Source: Rhodovulum marinum
GTDB lineage: Bacteria > Pseudomonadota > Alphaproteobacteria > Rhodobacterales > Rhodobacteraceae
Assembly (NCBI RefSeq): GCF_004343075.1
Contig: NZ_SLXP01000001.1
Span: 488,474 to 552,473, forward strand
Direction of reading: 5' to 3'
Length of the DNA stretch: 64,000 nucleotides
Shown here piece by piece: positions 38,214 through 47,184 of this stretch; the stretch's first letter is position 1, and each line of letters opens with the position of its first letter. The notes beneath the pieces were generated by a model. It searched no databases. It was not told the DNA's origin and saw nothing but the letters and a program-made list of their open reading frames with translations. The translations under genes were made by a program, and so were the position numbers.

Positions 38214-38843
38214 ATGCGCTGGCTTGTCCTGCTGATTCTGACCGCAACCTTCACCCGCGCCGAGGGTGAGGCCGCCGGCGTGTTCGACTATTACGTGTTG
38301 TCGCTCAGCTGGTCACCGACCTGGTGCGCCCTTGAAGGAGACCGCCGCGGCAGCCCGCAATGCGCGGACGACAGCGGCCATGGCTGGGTCTTGCACGGGC
38401 TCTGGCCGCAATACGAACGCGGCTGGCCAAGCTATTGCGCCACAGAGGAACGCAACCCCTCGCGCGCGGAAACCGGCGAGATGGCCGATATCATGGGCAG
38501 TTCCGGCGCCGCATGGCACCAGTGGAACAAGCATGGTCGCTGCTCGGGATTGTCGGCCGAGGAGTATTACACCCTGTCACGGCGCGCCTACCAGGCGGTG
38601 AACCGGCCCGAGGTGTTTCGCCAGTTGCCCGACGATGTCCGCCTGCCCGCGGCCGTCGTCGAAGAGGCGTTCCTGCAGGCGAACCCGGACTGGCGGCCCG
38701 ACATGGTGACCGTCACCTGCAAGGCCGGGCGCATCCAGGAGGTGCGGCTGTGCCTGACACGCGAACTGAAACCGCGGCTCTGCGGCGCCGACGTCGTGAA
38801 CGACTGCGAACAGCGGGATGCGCTGATGGAAGCCATGCGCTGA
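38214..38843 (+). CDS. Ribonuclease T2 family protein
   Basis: A 209-residue secreted ribonuclease that cuts RNA through a 2',3'-cyclic phosphate. A signal peptide covers about residues 1-22. The two catalytic His motifs are present: HGLWPQY (CAS I) and WHQWNKHGRCS (CAS II), plus the family LSLSWSPTWC. Eight Cys can form disulfides. The start at 38214 was fixed by the signal peptide and the AAAAGAGAAA upstream; the frame is open far upstream but that part is antisense to trcR. Confidence 0.92.
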   Translation: MRWLVLLILTATFTRAEGEAAGVFDYYVLSLSWSPTWCALEGDRRGSPQCADDSGHGWVLHGLWPQYERGWPSYCATEERNPSRAETGEMADIMGSSGAAWHQWNKHGRCSGLSAEEYYTLSRRAYQAVNRPEVFRQLPDDVRLPAAVVEEAFLQANPDWRPDMVTVTCKAGRIQEVRLCLTRELKPRLCGADVVNDCEQRDALMEAMR

Positions 38844-38931
38844 CCCAACGATCCGCCGTGACCGAACCACCGGGAAAACCCCGGCAGGATCGTTGATCAA
38901 GGCGTCAGTCCCGCCATCCCAAGAATTCGTC

Positions 38932-38956
38932 GGCCCCGCCCGAAATGGGCGGGGCC
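38932..38956. terminator. Bidirectional terminator after the RNase T2 gene
   Basis: Perfect 10-bp stem GGCCCCGCCC / GGGCGGGGCC with a 5-base loop in the convergent gap with the VPLPA-CTERM gene. Confidence 0.7.
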
Positions 38957-39046
38957 TTCCGCCTACCCCGCGGACCGTCGGGCGATTTCCCCCAAAATAC
39001 GCCCTTGGTCCTGTCCGGGTGGCGGCGTTTTGCGCAGCCGCAGCCG

Positions 39047-39697
39047 TCAGGCCCCGCCGCGGCGCCGCGCAGATCCCAGCATCGCAAGGCCGGCCAGCAT
39101 CAGCACAGCCGAGGCCGGCAAGGGTACTGGCGCGACGCTCACAAGGTTCTGGCTCGGAACCGGGCCTGCCTCTGAGCGCAGAAAACTCAGCCGATAACCA
39201 CCAGCACTTGCATCGAGATTCAGAAATTCCGCGGCCATCGTCTCGACGCTGTCGGGCGTCCGGTCGCGCAGCGAGAACATGCCCGACGAAAGGCTGATAT
39301 CCGCGCTATCGTAGACCAGTTCCCAGATCGCAACCTGGAACGCCGCCGAACTGACCGCGTCGGTCACGTCGGCGTAATGCTGGGTGAACAGCCGGTCAAG
39401 ATTGTCGACAATCTGCGGGCCGAACAGATCCGGCGCGGACGCGTAAGGCGTGGGCGTCTGGATCAGACGGTGCGCGATGTCCACGCACCATGCCAGCAGT
39501 TGCTGCCCCGTGCCGGCGACGTCGAAGGTGAATTCGCCCGCGCTTGCGGCCATATCCGTTCCGTCAAATCGGAAATAGGTGCCTGCCGCGCCTTTTTCCT
39601 GCCCGACATAGTCAAGCTGCATGGTCGTGGCCGAAGCCGCCGAAAGCGAGCCGACAAGGGCCAAGCCGGCCAACCCCAAAATACGCATCTTCGCCAC
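39047..39697 (-). CDS. VPLPA-CTERM sorting-signal protein
   Basis: A 216-residue exported protein. A signal peptide covers about residues 1-23. The C-terminal 27 residues are a VPLPA-CTERM tripartite signal: VPLPA, a hydrophobic helix (SAVLMLAGLAMLG) and a basic end (SARRRGGA). Such signals direct anchoring by an exosortase variant in Rhodobacteraceae. The 160-residue middle has no recognised domain; WELVYDSADISLSSG matches a pattern seen in PEP-CTERM proteins. No exosortase gene lies in the window. Confidence 0.87.
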   Translation of the reverse strand: MAKMRILGLAGLALVGSLSAASATTMQLDYVGQEKGAAGTYFRFDGTDMAASAGEFTFDVAGTGQQLLAWCVDIAHRLIQTPTPYASAPDLFGPQIVDNLDRLFTQHYADVTDAVSSAAFQVAIWELVYDSADISLSSGMFSLRDRTPDSVETMAAEFLNLDASAGGYRLSFLRSEAGPVPSQNLVSVAPVPLPASAVLMLAGLAMLGSARRRGGA

Positions 39698-39814
39698 CCG
39701 AAATACCGTTCAAAAACCCGGCCGCAACGCGCAACCGTCCAGATCAAGGTAATTCTGTGGCGGAAACATGGCCAGCCCGATGCGGGAAACAAAGCGTTTC
39801 GCAGGGCCGGCCGA

Positions 39815-40804
39815 TCAGGCCACTTTCAGCACGATCTTTCCAACGTGGGCGCTCGATTCCATCCGCGCGTGCGCAGCGGCGGCGTCCTCCAGCGGGAACT
39901 CGCTGTCCATCACCGGGCGGACGCGGCCCGCGGCGATCAGCGGCCAGACCTTCTGCCGCAAATCTTCGGCGATCCGGGCCTTTGCAAGGTCCGATTGCGG
40001 GCGCAGGGTGGATCCGGTGATCGTCAGTCGCCGCATCATCACCTGGGCGAAATTCAACTCGACCTTGGGGCCTTTCAAAAACGCGATCTGCACCAGCCGC
40101 CCCTCGTCGGCCAGCGCCTTGACGTTCTTCGGCAGGTAATCGCCCCCGACCATGTCCAGGATCAGGTTCGCACCGCCCTCGCCGCGCAAAACCTCGACGA
40201 AATCCTCTTCGCGATAGTTGATCGCACGTTCGGCGCCCAACGCCGCGCAGGCGGCGCATTTCTCGGGGCTCCCGGCGGTTGCGAATACCCGCGCCCCGAA
40301 CACAGCGGCAAGTTGTATGGCGGTGGTACCGATACCGGAGGACCCACCGTGGACAAGGAAGCGTTCGCCCGAAACCAGCCCCCCGCGCATGAACGCGTTC
40401 GACCAGACGGTGAAAAACGTCTCGGGCAGACAGGCGGCCTCTTTCAGGCTCAGGCCTTCGGGGACGGGCAGCGCGTGCGCCGCGGGCGTCACCACGTAAT
40501 CGGCATAGCCACCCCCGGGCAGCAGCGCACAGACCTGATCCCCCACCGCGATGCCCGACACGTCTGGACCGATCGCCACCACCTCGCCCGCACCTTCCAG
40601 ACCGGGCAGGTCCGACGCCCAGGACGGCGGCGCGTAAAGCCCGGCACGCTGGAGCGCATCTGGCCGATTCACACCCGCATAGGCCAGCCGGATCAGGATC
40701 TCGCCCGCGCCGGGCTGGGGCACCGGGCGCTCGGTGGTGCGCAAGACGTCGGGCCCGCCGGCCTCGGTGATTTCGACGGCGCGCATCGTGGCGGGAAGGG
40801 TCAT
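39815..40804 (-). CDS. NADPH:quinone oxidoreductase-like MDR-family protein
   Basis: A 329-residue medium-chain reductase of the PIG3/QOR branch. The GroES-like part has AYAGVNRPDALQRAGLYAPP and GLEGAGEVVAIG; the Rossmann part has VHGGSSGIGTTAIQLAA (NADPH binding) and ILDMVGGDYL. No zinc-ligand Cys is in place, as in quinone reductases. The start at 40804 lies 2 bases after the coq9 stop. The pairing with coq9 is common in alphaproteobacteria, suggesting a quinone-related role. Confidence 0.9.
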   Translation of the reverse strand: MTLPATMRAVEITEAGGPDVLRTTERPVPQPGAGEILIRLAYAGVNRPDALQRAGLYAPPSWASDLPGLEGAGEVVAIGPDVSGIAVGDQVCALLPGGGYADYVVTPAAHALPVPEGLSLKEAACLPETFFTVWSNAFMRGGLVSGERFLVHGGSSGIGTTAIQLAAVFGARVFATAGSPEKCAACAALGAERAINYREEDFVEVLRGEGGANLILDMVGGDYLPKNVKALADEGRLVQIAFLKGPKVELNFAQVMMRRLTITGSTLRPQSDLAKARIAEDLRQKVWPLIAAGRVRPVMDSEFPLEDAAAAHARMESSAHVGKIVLKVA

Positions 40805-40806
40805 GG

Positions 40807-41514
40807 TCACTCCGTCCGCGGGGTCAGCGAACCCGGCATGCGGAACCGCGGGCGGGCATGCGGCGGCTTGATCTGGCTGGCGATCAGGTTCGGCCCGAAG
40901 AGAAGCGGCTTCAGCAGCCAGCTTTTGCCGACCTGCGCCTTTGCCTTCTCGAACTGCATGACGTTCTCGATCCGGCGGTCGAGGAATTCCCAGGTAGCCT
41001 GGTCGCCCGGCGTCTCGTCGCCCAGCCAATACAGGACGGTTGCGCCATAGACCGCCGCAAGCGAGGCCCGCTTGGTGTACCAGTTCACATCATCCGAGGA
41101 ATCGCCCAGCGCCGTCCAGATCCGGTCGGCCGTGCCCCAGACCAGCCGCGAACCATCGGCGGCGTATTGCGGCAGCGCAAACAGCGTCGCGCCGCGGCGG
41201 ACCACTTCCTTGTCGTCCACCGCCTCGATCCGGTAACGGACCGCCAGGGCCACCTTGTCGCGAATCCGCATTTCGGACAGATCGACCGCATGCAACCGCC
41301 GCACCATCTCGTCATCGCCACGTCTGTGATAGGCGGCGGCCAGGTCGACCGCCCCGCGCGGACAGGCAGCGCGGGCCATCTGCGGTTCGACGCCCGAATC
41401 GGCGATCGCTGCCCGGAAGGCGGCCTCGCTCCACCCGTCAAAGGGCACATGCATCATGGCCGCATCCAGCAGCTGTTCGGTGATCTGGTCCATCCCGGTC
41501 GGCGTGTCGGTCAT
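40807..41514 (-). CDS. coq9: COQ9 family ubiquinone biosynthesis protein
   Basis: A 235-residue protein of the COQ9 family, which presents ubiquinone intermediates to COQ7 in mitochondria. The N-terminal helix-turn-helix TetR-like part (ITEQLLDAAMMHVPFDGWSEAAF) and the C-terminal lipid-binding helix region (YTKRASLAAVYGATVLYWL, then RRIENVMQFEKAK) are visible. It lies in an operon with the quinone reductase-like gene and diverges from rpsU. Confidence 0.92.
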   Translation of the reverse strand: MTDTPTGMDQITEQLLDAAMMHVPFDGWSEAAFRAAIADSGVEPQMARAACPRGAVDLAAAYHRRGDDEMVRRLHAVDLSEMRIRDKVALAVRYRIEAVDDKEVVRRGATLFALPQYAADGSRLVWGTADRIWTALGDSSDDVNWYTKRASLAAVYGATVLYWLGDETPGDQATWEFLDRRIENVMQFEKAKAQVGKSWLLKPLLFGPNLIASQIKPPHARPRFRMPGSLTPRTE

Positions 41515-41625
41515 ATGGGGCCCTCCTGGTGTCGGCTCGGTCTATAGACAAGTTAGCGAGGCTTTGCTATACGGCCACTTCCTGCTGAAAATGGCAACTC
41601 TAACAGGAAAGGTGGTGACAACCAC

Positions 41626-41832
41626 ATGCAGGTGAGCGTTCGCGACAACAATGTCGACCAGGCGCTTCGAGCGCTGAAGAAGAAACTTCAGCGTGAGGGC
41701 GTGTTCCGCGAAATGAAGCTGAAGCAGCATTTCGAGAAACCGTCCGAGAAGAAGGCGCGCGAGAAGGCCGAGGCCATTCGCCGCGCCCGGAAGCTGGCGC
41801 GCAAGAAAGCACAGCGCGAAGGGCTTCTGTAA
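41626..41832 (+). CDS. rpsU: 30S ribosomal protein S21
   Basis: A 68-residue ribosomal protein with the typical N-terminus [20 protein letters not shown] and a strongly basic C-terminal helix ([15 protein letters not shown]). AGGAAAGG lies upstream. A strong terminator follows, so it is probably monocistronic. Confidence 0.97.
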   Translation: MQVSVRDNNVDQALRALKKKLQREGVFREMKLKQHFEKPSEKKAREKAEAIRRARKLARKKAQREGLL

Positions 41833-41874
41833 GCCCGTCGACATGCGAACGGGGGCTTCGGCCCCGGTGCGACG

Positions 41875-41908
41875 ACCCCCGCGGCTTTGCCCGGGGGTTT
41901 GTTGTTTG
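41875..41908 (+). terminator. Rho-independent terminator of rpsU
   Basis: Stem ACCCCCG / CGGGGGT (41875-41898 with the loop) followed by TTGTTGTTT. A smaller hairpin GGGGGCTTCGGCCCC sits just upstream at 41851-41865. Confidence 0.8.
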
Positions 41909-42007
41909 TGGGGCGGCGTAATCCGCCCGGCGCAGCCCATCGCCGGATTGCCGATCCCCGTCCCGCGGGCTAATCTGGTTTCAGCGGTGGACCGCACCGC
42001 GACACGT

Positions 42008-42027
42008 CAAGACAAGACAAGACAAGA
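42008..42027 (+). repeat. Four tandem CAAGA units next to a ribosome binding site
   Basis: CAAGA is repeated four times without change and runs directly into the AAAGGAG ribosome binding site of the downstream membrane gene. Confidence 0.8.
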
Positions 42028-42040
42028 AAGGAGTCGGGCG

Positions 42041-42346
42041 GTGTTCCTGCTGCTGACCATCTATTTCGGCCTGTCCCTGACCCTGCTGCTTGGCGCGGCC
42101 GGCCTTGAACGCCGCGACATCGTTGCCCGCAGGCTGGGAGTGAACGGGCGCGCGATGCTGCTGGCGCTGGCGGTTTCGGCCGTGGCTGCGCTGGGCGTCA
42201 CGGTGGCCACCGCCTTCGCCTGGGGCTGGGTGAACATGCTGCACGTGCTGGGCGGCATGATCGTCTACCACGGCATCATGGGCATATTCCTCGTGCATGG
42301 GCTGCAAGAGGTCTCGGCCCGCGTGGCGCGCCAGAACATGGCATGA
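42041..42346 (+). CDS. Small membrane protein, function unknown
   Basis: A 101-residue protein starting at GTG (42041), with AAAGGAG eight bases upstream; the frame upstream is open but lacks a ribosome binding site. Three predicted membrane helices: LLLTIYFGLSLTLLLGAAGL, LLALAVSAVAALGVTVATAF and LHVLGGMIVYHGIMGIFLV. No family is recognised. A CAAGA repeat next to the ribosome binding site may affect translation. Confidence 0.65.
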   Translation: MFLLLTIYFGLSLTLLLGAAGLERRDIVARRLGVNGRAMLLALAVSAVAALGVTVATAFAWGWVNMLHVLGGMIVYHGIMGIFLVHGLQEVSARVARQNMA

Positions 42347-42406
42347 CACGCGTCTCGTACGGCTCTCCGCATGGTGAACCGGCCAAGGCGCTGCGGGAAC
42401 GGACGC

Positions 42407-43057
42407 TCAGCTCCTTTCGGCCTGCCCATATCCTGCGGTGAATTGCGCCACCGCCTCTGCCAGCTGCGCCTCGTCCAGCACGGGCGGATCGCCCAGAAGC
42501 AACGCGCCGTGGTACTGGCGGGCCAGCGCCTCGACCTCGATGGCCAGCCACATCGCCTTGTCCAGGGTTGCCTCGGCCGCGATCATCCCGTGATGGGCCA
42601 TCAGGCAGGCCTTGCGTCCCTCCATCGCCTTCAGAACGCGATCCGACAGCGCCTGCGTGCCGAAGGTTTCATAGGGCGCGCAGCGGATGTTCTCGCCGCC
42701 CGCCGCGGCGACCATATAATGCACCGCCGGAATCTCCATGTGCATGATCGCAAGCGTCGTGCAGAACGGCGCATGGGCATGCACCACCGCCCCCAGATCG
42801 GCCCGGGCCCGCAGAATGTCCCGGTGAAAGCGCCATTCGGAGGAAGGCTTGCGGCCTCCGTGGGGCGTACCGTCCATCGCGAGGAACACGATATCCTCGG
42901 GCGTCATCTCCTCGTAGGGGATTGAGCTGGGCGTGATCAGAAGCCCGTCGCCATGGCGCACGCTGATATTGCCCGAACTGCCCTGGTTCAGCCCCACGGC
43001 GTTCATCTTCAGGCAGGCGGCCACGATCGCCGCGCGCTTGTCTTGCTCTTCGCCCAT
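42407..43057 (-). CDS. Class II aldolase/adducin family protein
   Basis: A 216-residue zinc-dependent aldolase-like protein. The N-terminus LKMNAVGLNQGSSGNISVRHGDGLLITPS contains the phosphate-binding GNIS loop; the zinc His pair is in VVHAHAPFCTT and the third His in CLMAHHGMIA; the catalytic acid region is PSSEWRFH (Glu). It resembles L-fuculose-phosphate aldolase. It follows the Lrp-type regulator by 24 bases on the same strand. The sugar substrate is not known. Confidence 0.87.
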   Translation of the reverse strand: MGEEQDKRAAIVAACLKMNAVGLNQGSSGNISVRHGDGLLITPSSIPYEEMTPEDIVFLAMDGTPHGGRKPSSEWRFHRDILRARADLGAVVHAHAPFCTTLAIMHMEIPAVHYMVAAAGGENIRCAPYETFGTQALSDRVLKAMEGRKACLMAHHGMIAAEATLDKAMWLAIEVEALARQYHGALLLGDPPVLDEAQLAEAVAQFTAGYGQAERS

Positions 43058-43081
43058 ACCGGCCTCCGTTCTTTGTGCCTG

Positions 43082-43540
43082 CTATACCGGCAGGGCGGTG
43101 GTCTTGAACACCGTTCTCAGCGCAAACGAGGATTGCATCCGCGTCACGCCGGGCAGCCGGGTCAGGTATTGCCGGTGGATGCGGGCGAAATCCTCGCTGT
43201 CCTCGGCCACGACCTTGAGCAGGTAATCGGCGGTCCCCGCCATAAGGTGGCATTCCAGAACGTCCGGCACCCGTGCCACGGCCTTTTCAAAGGCCTCCAG
43301 TACCTCGTCGGCCTGCCCCGATAGCGTGATTTCGACAAAGACGGTGGTGGGCCGGGCCATCTTTCGCGGATCGAGCAGGGCCACGTAGTCACGGATGACC
43401 CCCGCGCGTTCCAATCGCGCCACGCGGCGGTGACAGGCCGAGGGCGAGAGGTTCACCCGCTCGCTGAGTTCGGCATTGGAAATGCGCCCCTGTTTCTGCA
43501 GCACGCGCAACAGGCGCCGGTCCGTGTCGTCAAGGTCCAT
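43082..43540 (-). CDS. Lrp/AsnC family transcriptional regulator
   Basis: A 152-residue regulator with an N-terminal helix-turn-helix ([38 protein letters not shown]) and an effector-binding RAM domain ([15 protein letters not shown]). The start at 43540 was fixed by the typical MDLDDTD beginning. It diverges from alanine dehydrogenase, the usual layout of an AldR-type activator with ald, so alanine is a likely effector. Confidence 0.93.
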   Translation of the reverse strand: MDLDDTDRRLLRVLQKQGRISNAELSERVNLSPSACHRRVARLERAGVIRDYVALLDPRKMARPTTVFVEITLSGQADEVLEAFEKAVARVPDVLECHLMAGTADYLLKVVAEDSEDFARIHRQYLTRLPGVTRMQSSFALRTVFKTTALPV

Positions 43541-43677
43541 CAAGTCGCCGATTCCTTCGAAGTCCGGCCCAATCCTTGCACATTCCTGTCGGAAAGACAC
43601 GGGCACGAGGGGGCGGAATTCAATGCAATCCCCCACGATCCGCGGCATCCTGTCGCCATTCAGGGAGGGAGAGAGAC

Positions 43678-44796
43678 ATGCGTATTGGCTGCCCCAAGGA
43701 GATCAAGCCGCAGGAATACCGGGTGGGGCTGACGCCCAATGCCGTCCGCGAGGCGGTGGCCCATGGCCACGAGGTGCTGGTGGAGGCGGGCGCCGGGCTG
43801 GGGGCGGGCTTCGCCGATGACGATTACACGGCGGCAGGCGCGGTTCTGGTGGACAGTGCCGAAGAGGTGTTCGAGCGGGCCGAGATGATCGTGAAGGTCA
43901 AGGAACCGCAAGCGGCCGAACGCAAGCGCCTGCGCGAGGGGCAGGTGCTGTTCACCTATCTGCACCTTGCCCCCGACCCCGAGCAGACCCGCGACCTTCT
44001 GGACAGCGGCGTGACCGCGATTGCCTATGAAACCGTGACCGATGCGGCTGGCGGCTTGCCGCTTCTGGCGCCGATGTCCGAGGTGGCCGGGCGCCTGGCC
44101 GCGCAGATGGGGGCCTGGGCGCTGCAAAAGGCCAATGGCGGGCGCGGCACGCTGATGGGCGGTGTGCCGGGCGTGGGCCCGGCCGAGGTGGTGGTGATCG
44201 GCGGCGGCGTGGTCGGCACGCACGCGGCCCGGATCGCCGCGGGGATGGGGGCCGAGGTGACGGTCCTGGACCGGTCGCTGCCGCGGCTGCGTTATCTCGA
44301 CGACGTGTTCGGCACCACGTTCCGCACGCGCTATTCCTCGGCGGGCGCGCTGTCCGAGGTGCTGGGCCATGCCGACATGGTGGTGGGGGCGGTGTTGATC
44401 CCCGGCGCCGAAACACCCAAGCTGGTGCGCCGGAACGACCTGTCCGGCATGAAACCCGGCGCGGTGCTGGTGGACGTCGCCATCGACCAGGGCGGCTGTT
44501 TCGAGACTTCGAAGCCCACCACCCATGACGCCCCGACCTACGACGTGGACGGGATCGTGCATTACTGCGTGGCGAACATGCCCGGCGCGGTGCCGCGGAC
44601 CTCGACCATCGCGCTGGGCAACGCGACGATGCCCTTCCTGCTGGCGCTGGCGAACAAGGGCTGGCGGCAGGCCTGCGAGGACGACCCGCACCTTCTGGCG
44701 GGGCTGAACACCCATGCGGGTCACCTGACCTACTATGCCGTGGGGCGCGCGCAGGGGATCGACGTTCTGTCGCCGCATCTCGCGCTCAGGGAATAG
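43678..44796 (+). CDS. ald: Alanine dehydrogenase
   Basis: A 372-residue NAD-dependent enzyme that interconverts alanine and pyruvate plus ammonia. Features: [20 protein letters not shown] at the start, the catalytic Lys in IVKVKEPQ, the catalytic His in YLHLAPDP, the NAD-binding [18 protein letters not shown] and [31 protein letters not shown] precedes the ATG at 43678. It diverges from the Lrp regulator that probably controls it. Confidence 0.97.
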   Translation: MRIGCPKEIKPQEYRVGLTPNAVREAVAHGHEVLVEAGAGLGAGFADDDYTAAGAVLVDSAEEVFERAEMIVKVKEPQAAERKRLREGQVLFTYLHLAPDPEQTRDLLDSGVTAIAYETVTDAAGGLPLLAPMSEVAGRLAAQMGAWALQKANGGRGTLMGGVPGVGPAEVVVIGGGVVGTHAARIAAGMGAEVTVLDRSLPRLRYLDDVFGTTFRTRYSSAGALSEVLGHADMVVGAVLIPGAETPKLVRRNDLSGMKPGAVLVDVAIDQGGCFETSKPTTHDAPTYDVDGIVHYCVANMPGAVPRTSTIALGNATMPFLLALANKGWRQACEDDPHLLAGLNTHAGHLTYYAVGRAQGIDVLSPHLALRE

Positions 44797-44817
44797 GGCG
44801 CCCGGCAACGGGCGCCC
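44796..44817. terminator. Terminator between ald and mscL
   Basis: Perfect 9-bp stem GGGCGCCCG / CGGGCGCCC with a GCAA loop, starting at the last base of the ald stop codon and followed by CCCTTT; it can also serve mscL on the other strand. Confidence 0.6.
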
Positions 44818-44830
44818 CCTTTCCTGCGGA

Positions 44831-45229
44831 TCAGCCGCGCGCCTGGAGCGCGTCGCGGATCTCCATCAGCAGTTCCTCTTGCGAGGGGCCAGCGGGCGCC
44901 TCGGCGGGCTTTTCCTGCTCTCTCATGGCCATGTCCTTGACCTTGTTGACCATCTTGACCAACAGGAAGACCACCCACGCGATGATCAGGAAATTGATCA
45001 GCGCGGTGATGAAGTTGCCATAGGCGAAGACACCGGCATTCTCGCCCTCGCCGATACGAATGCCCATCCCCGAGAAATCCACACCACCCAGGAACAACCC
45101 GATGATCGGGTTGATCAGGTCGTCGACCAGCGAGGTGACGATGGCCGTGAAGGCGGCGCCGATGATGATGCCGACGGCCATGTCCATGACATTGCCGCGG
45201 GCAATGAAGTCGCGAAATTCTTTCAGCAT
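44831..45229 (-). CDS. mscL: Large-conductance mechanosensitive channel
   Basis: A 132-residue channel that opens under membrane tension to protect from osmotic shock. The N-terminal [20 protein letters not shown] and the first helix [21 protein letters not shown] line the pore; the second helix is [20 protein letters not shown]. The C-terminal bundle ends [11 protein letters not shown]. Convergent with ald. Confidence 0.97.
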   Translation of the reverse strand: MLKEFRDFIARGNVMDMAVGIIIGAAFTAIVTSLVDDLINPIIGLFLGGVDFSGMGIRIGEGENAGVFAYGNFITALINFLIIAWVVFLLVKMVNKVKDMAMREQEKPAEAPAGPSQEELLMEIRDALQARG

Positions 45230-45377
45230 GCTTTCTCCAATTGAAATTCGTGTTTCCGGTCCCTGTTCCGCCGGGAAAACGACGGTAACCCCACCCTAGC
45301 GCGGCGCCGGCGAGCGGTGTTGCATTTTCTTGGCCCAGCCCCCAGAAGGACGGCGATTTCCTGCGGACAGGGACGGC

Positions 45378-46079
45378 ATGACCATGGATATTGTTCACCC
45401 GGTTACAAAACGCTGGCCGCCGCGCACGCCGGGCGCGATCCAGCTTTATTCCTTCCCCACGCCGAACGGGGTAAAGGTGTCGATCATGCTGGAAGAAACC
45501 GGCCTGCCCTATGACGCACACCGGGTCTCGATCCTGGAAGATGACCAGTTCGACGAAGGCTTCCTTGCGCTGAACCCCAACAACAAGATTCCCGCGATCA
45601 TCGACCCCGACGGGCCGGGCGGCGAACCGATGCCGCTTTTCGAAAGCGGGGCAATCCTGATCTACCTGGCCGAGAAGACCGGCCAGCTCCTGCCAGCCGC
45701 GCCGCGCGTCCGCTACGAGGTGCTGCAGTGGCTGATGTTCCAGATGGGCGGCGTGGGGCCGATGTTCGGGCAAATGGGGTTCTTCGTCAAATTCAAGGGC
45801 TCGGAGATCGAGGATCCGCGCCCGCGCGAACGTTATGTCGGCGAGTCCGTGCGGTTGATGCGGGTGCTGGACCAGCGGCTGGACGGGCGCGACTGGGTCT
45901 GTGGCGAGTACTCCATCGCCGACATCGCCATCGCACCCTGGCTGCGAACCGTTCTTGTGGGCTACGAGGCGCGCGAGATCGTCGGCTGGGACGAATTCCG
46001 CAACCTGCCCGCCTATCTCGACCGGTTCCTGGCACGCGATGCCGTGCAGCGGGGCCTGGCGCAACCGCCGCGAGAGTGA
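45378..46079 (+). CDS. Glutathione S-transferase family protein (YghU-like)
   Basis: A 233-residue GST. The N-terminal thioredoxin-like domain has IQLYSFPTPNGVKVSIMLEE (the YghU/Ure2p pattern with Asn in the active-site loop), NPNNKIPAIID and the conserved ES in LFESGAILIYLAE. The C-terminal helical domain has the SIADIAIAPW motif. Such proteins act on disulfides or organic peroxides. The start is ATG at 45378 or two codons later. Confidence 0.92.
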   Translation: MTMDIVHPVTKRWPPRTPGAIQLYSFPTPNGVKVSIMLEETGLPYDAHRVSILEDDQFDEGFLALNPNNKIPAIIDPDGPGGEPMPLFESGAILIYLAEKTGQLLPAAPRVRYEVLQWLMFQMGGVGPMFGQMGFFVKFKGSEIEDPRPRERYVGESVRLMRVLDQRLDGRDWVCGEYSIADIAIAPWLRTVLVGYEAREIVGWDEFRNLPAYLDRFLARDAVQRGLAQPPRE

Positions 46080-46189
46080 TGGAAGGCGGACGGCACTCCC
46101 TACGTCCTCGCCAAGGCTTCTGGGGGCGAAGGCCGTGAGCTGCCGTCGCGAATGAACGGCTTTTTAAGAAACGCCATGCGATAGGAACC

Positions 46190-46654
46190 ATGCCAGCAGA
46201 CCGGACGAGAGGCACGGCATTGGAACTGTCCTTCATCCTGTACCGAAGCACCGCGCGGCGAGGTTTCGACGACAAGACCATCATCGGGATCCTCGCCGAA
46301 AGCGTGCGAAACAACCCGAAGGAGGGGCTGACCGGCTTTCTGCACATGGAGCGTGGCTGCTTTCTGCAATATCTCGAAGGCCCGCGCGGACCGCTGACAC
46401 GCAAAGTCGCCCGGATTCAGAAGGACCGCCGCCACAAGGATTTCTTGCTCCTTGCAGAAGGCACGCTGGACACACGGTTTTTTCCCGACTGGGACATGGG
46501 CCAAATTCCCGAGGAAAACCTTCCGACCGACGGTATTTTGGCCGAAAGGTCGTGGTTGGAGCCCCAACCCGATATCGATCCCCTGCCCCTGATCCAAGCC
46601 TTTGCTGCCCATGCCGGCCAACAGCACGACTTAGAAATCCAACGCGTCGAGTAA
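46190..46654 (+). CDS. BLUF-domain blue-light photoreceptor
   Basis: A 154-residue single-domain BLUF protein that would bind FAD and sense blue light. The photocycle residues are in place: Tyr18 in FILYRS, Asn42 in NNPKEGLTG, Gln60 in FLQYLEG, and Trp101/Met103 in DWDMG, matching AppA and other BLUF proteins. About 40 residues follow the domain, too short for a known output domain, so it must act by binding a partner protein. No partner is obvious next to it. Confidence 0.92.
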   Translation: MPADRTRGTALELSFILYRSTARRGFDDKTIIGILAESVRNNPKEGLTGFLHMERGCFLQYLEGPRGPLTRKVARIQKDRRHKDFLLLAEGTLDTRFFPDWDMGQIPEENLPTDGILAERSWLEPQPDIDPLPLIQAFAAHAGQQHDLEIQRVE

Positions 46655-46724
46655 CGCGGCCGCGTGTGCCGCACGCCACCGGCAACGCGGATCCGGTTTC
46701 GCCGCGTCGCCCGCGCGCCGGGCC

Positions 46725-47174
46725 TCAGCCCGGCAATGCCCCGGTCAGCACATAGCGCAGGATCTGGACGACCTGCTCGGGCCGCTCGGCCACGGCCAAC
46801 GCGGCGGCGTCGACTTCTTTCAGCGCGTGAGCATGCTCGGGGCCGTGCAGGACGATCAGCGACTTGCCCAACGCCGCGGCATAGCCCGCGTCGAAGGCCG
46901 CGTTCCACTGTTTGTATTTCTCGCCAAAGCGCACCACCACGATGTCTGCGTCCGCAATCCCCTTGCGGGTGCGGATCGCGTTGACCATCGCCCCCTTGTG
47001 ATCGTGCCAGAACTTGTTGTCCTCGGCCCCCAGGATCGCCACGCCGCAATCGTCGCTGGCGGCATGATCCGTAACCGGGCTGTCGAAGGCCACATCCAGC
47101 CCCTTTGCTCCCTCGATGATCTGCTCGCGCCAATCGGTGTGGATCTCACCAGACAGGTAAACCTTCAGCGTCAT
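46725..47174 (-). CDS. ytoQ: YtoQ family protein
   Basis: A 149-residue protein of the YtoQ family, with a nucleoside 2-deoxyribosyltransferase-like fold (VYLSGEIHTDWREQI, GAEDNKFWHDHKGAMVNAIRT, ADIVVVRFGEKYKQWNAAFDAGYAAALGK). The function in bacteria is not settled. It lies 10 bases after the phosphoribosyltransferase gene and is probably co-transcribed with pheT. Confidence 0.88.
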   Translation of the reverse strand: MTLKVYLSGEIHTDWREQIIEGAKGLDVAFDSPVTDHAASDDCGVAILGAEDNKFWHDHKGAMVNAIRTRKGIADADIVVVRFGEKYKQWNAAFDAGYAAALGKSLIVLHGPEHAHALKEVDAAALAVAERPEQVVQILRYVLTGALPG

Positions 47175-47184
47175 CCTTCCCTCC

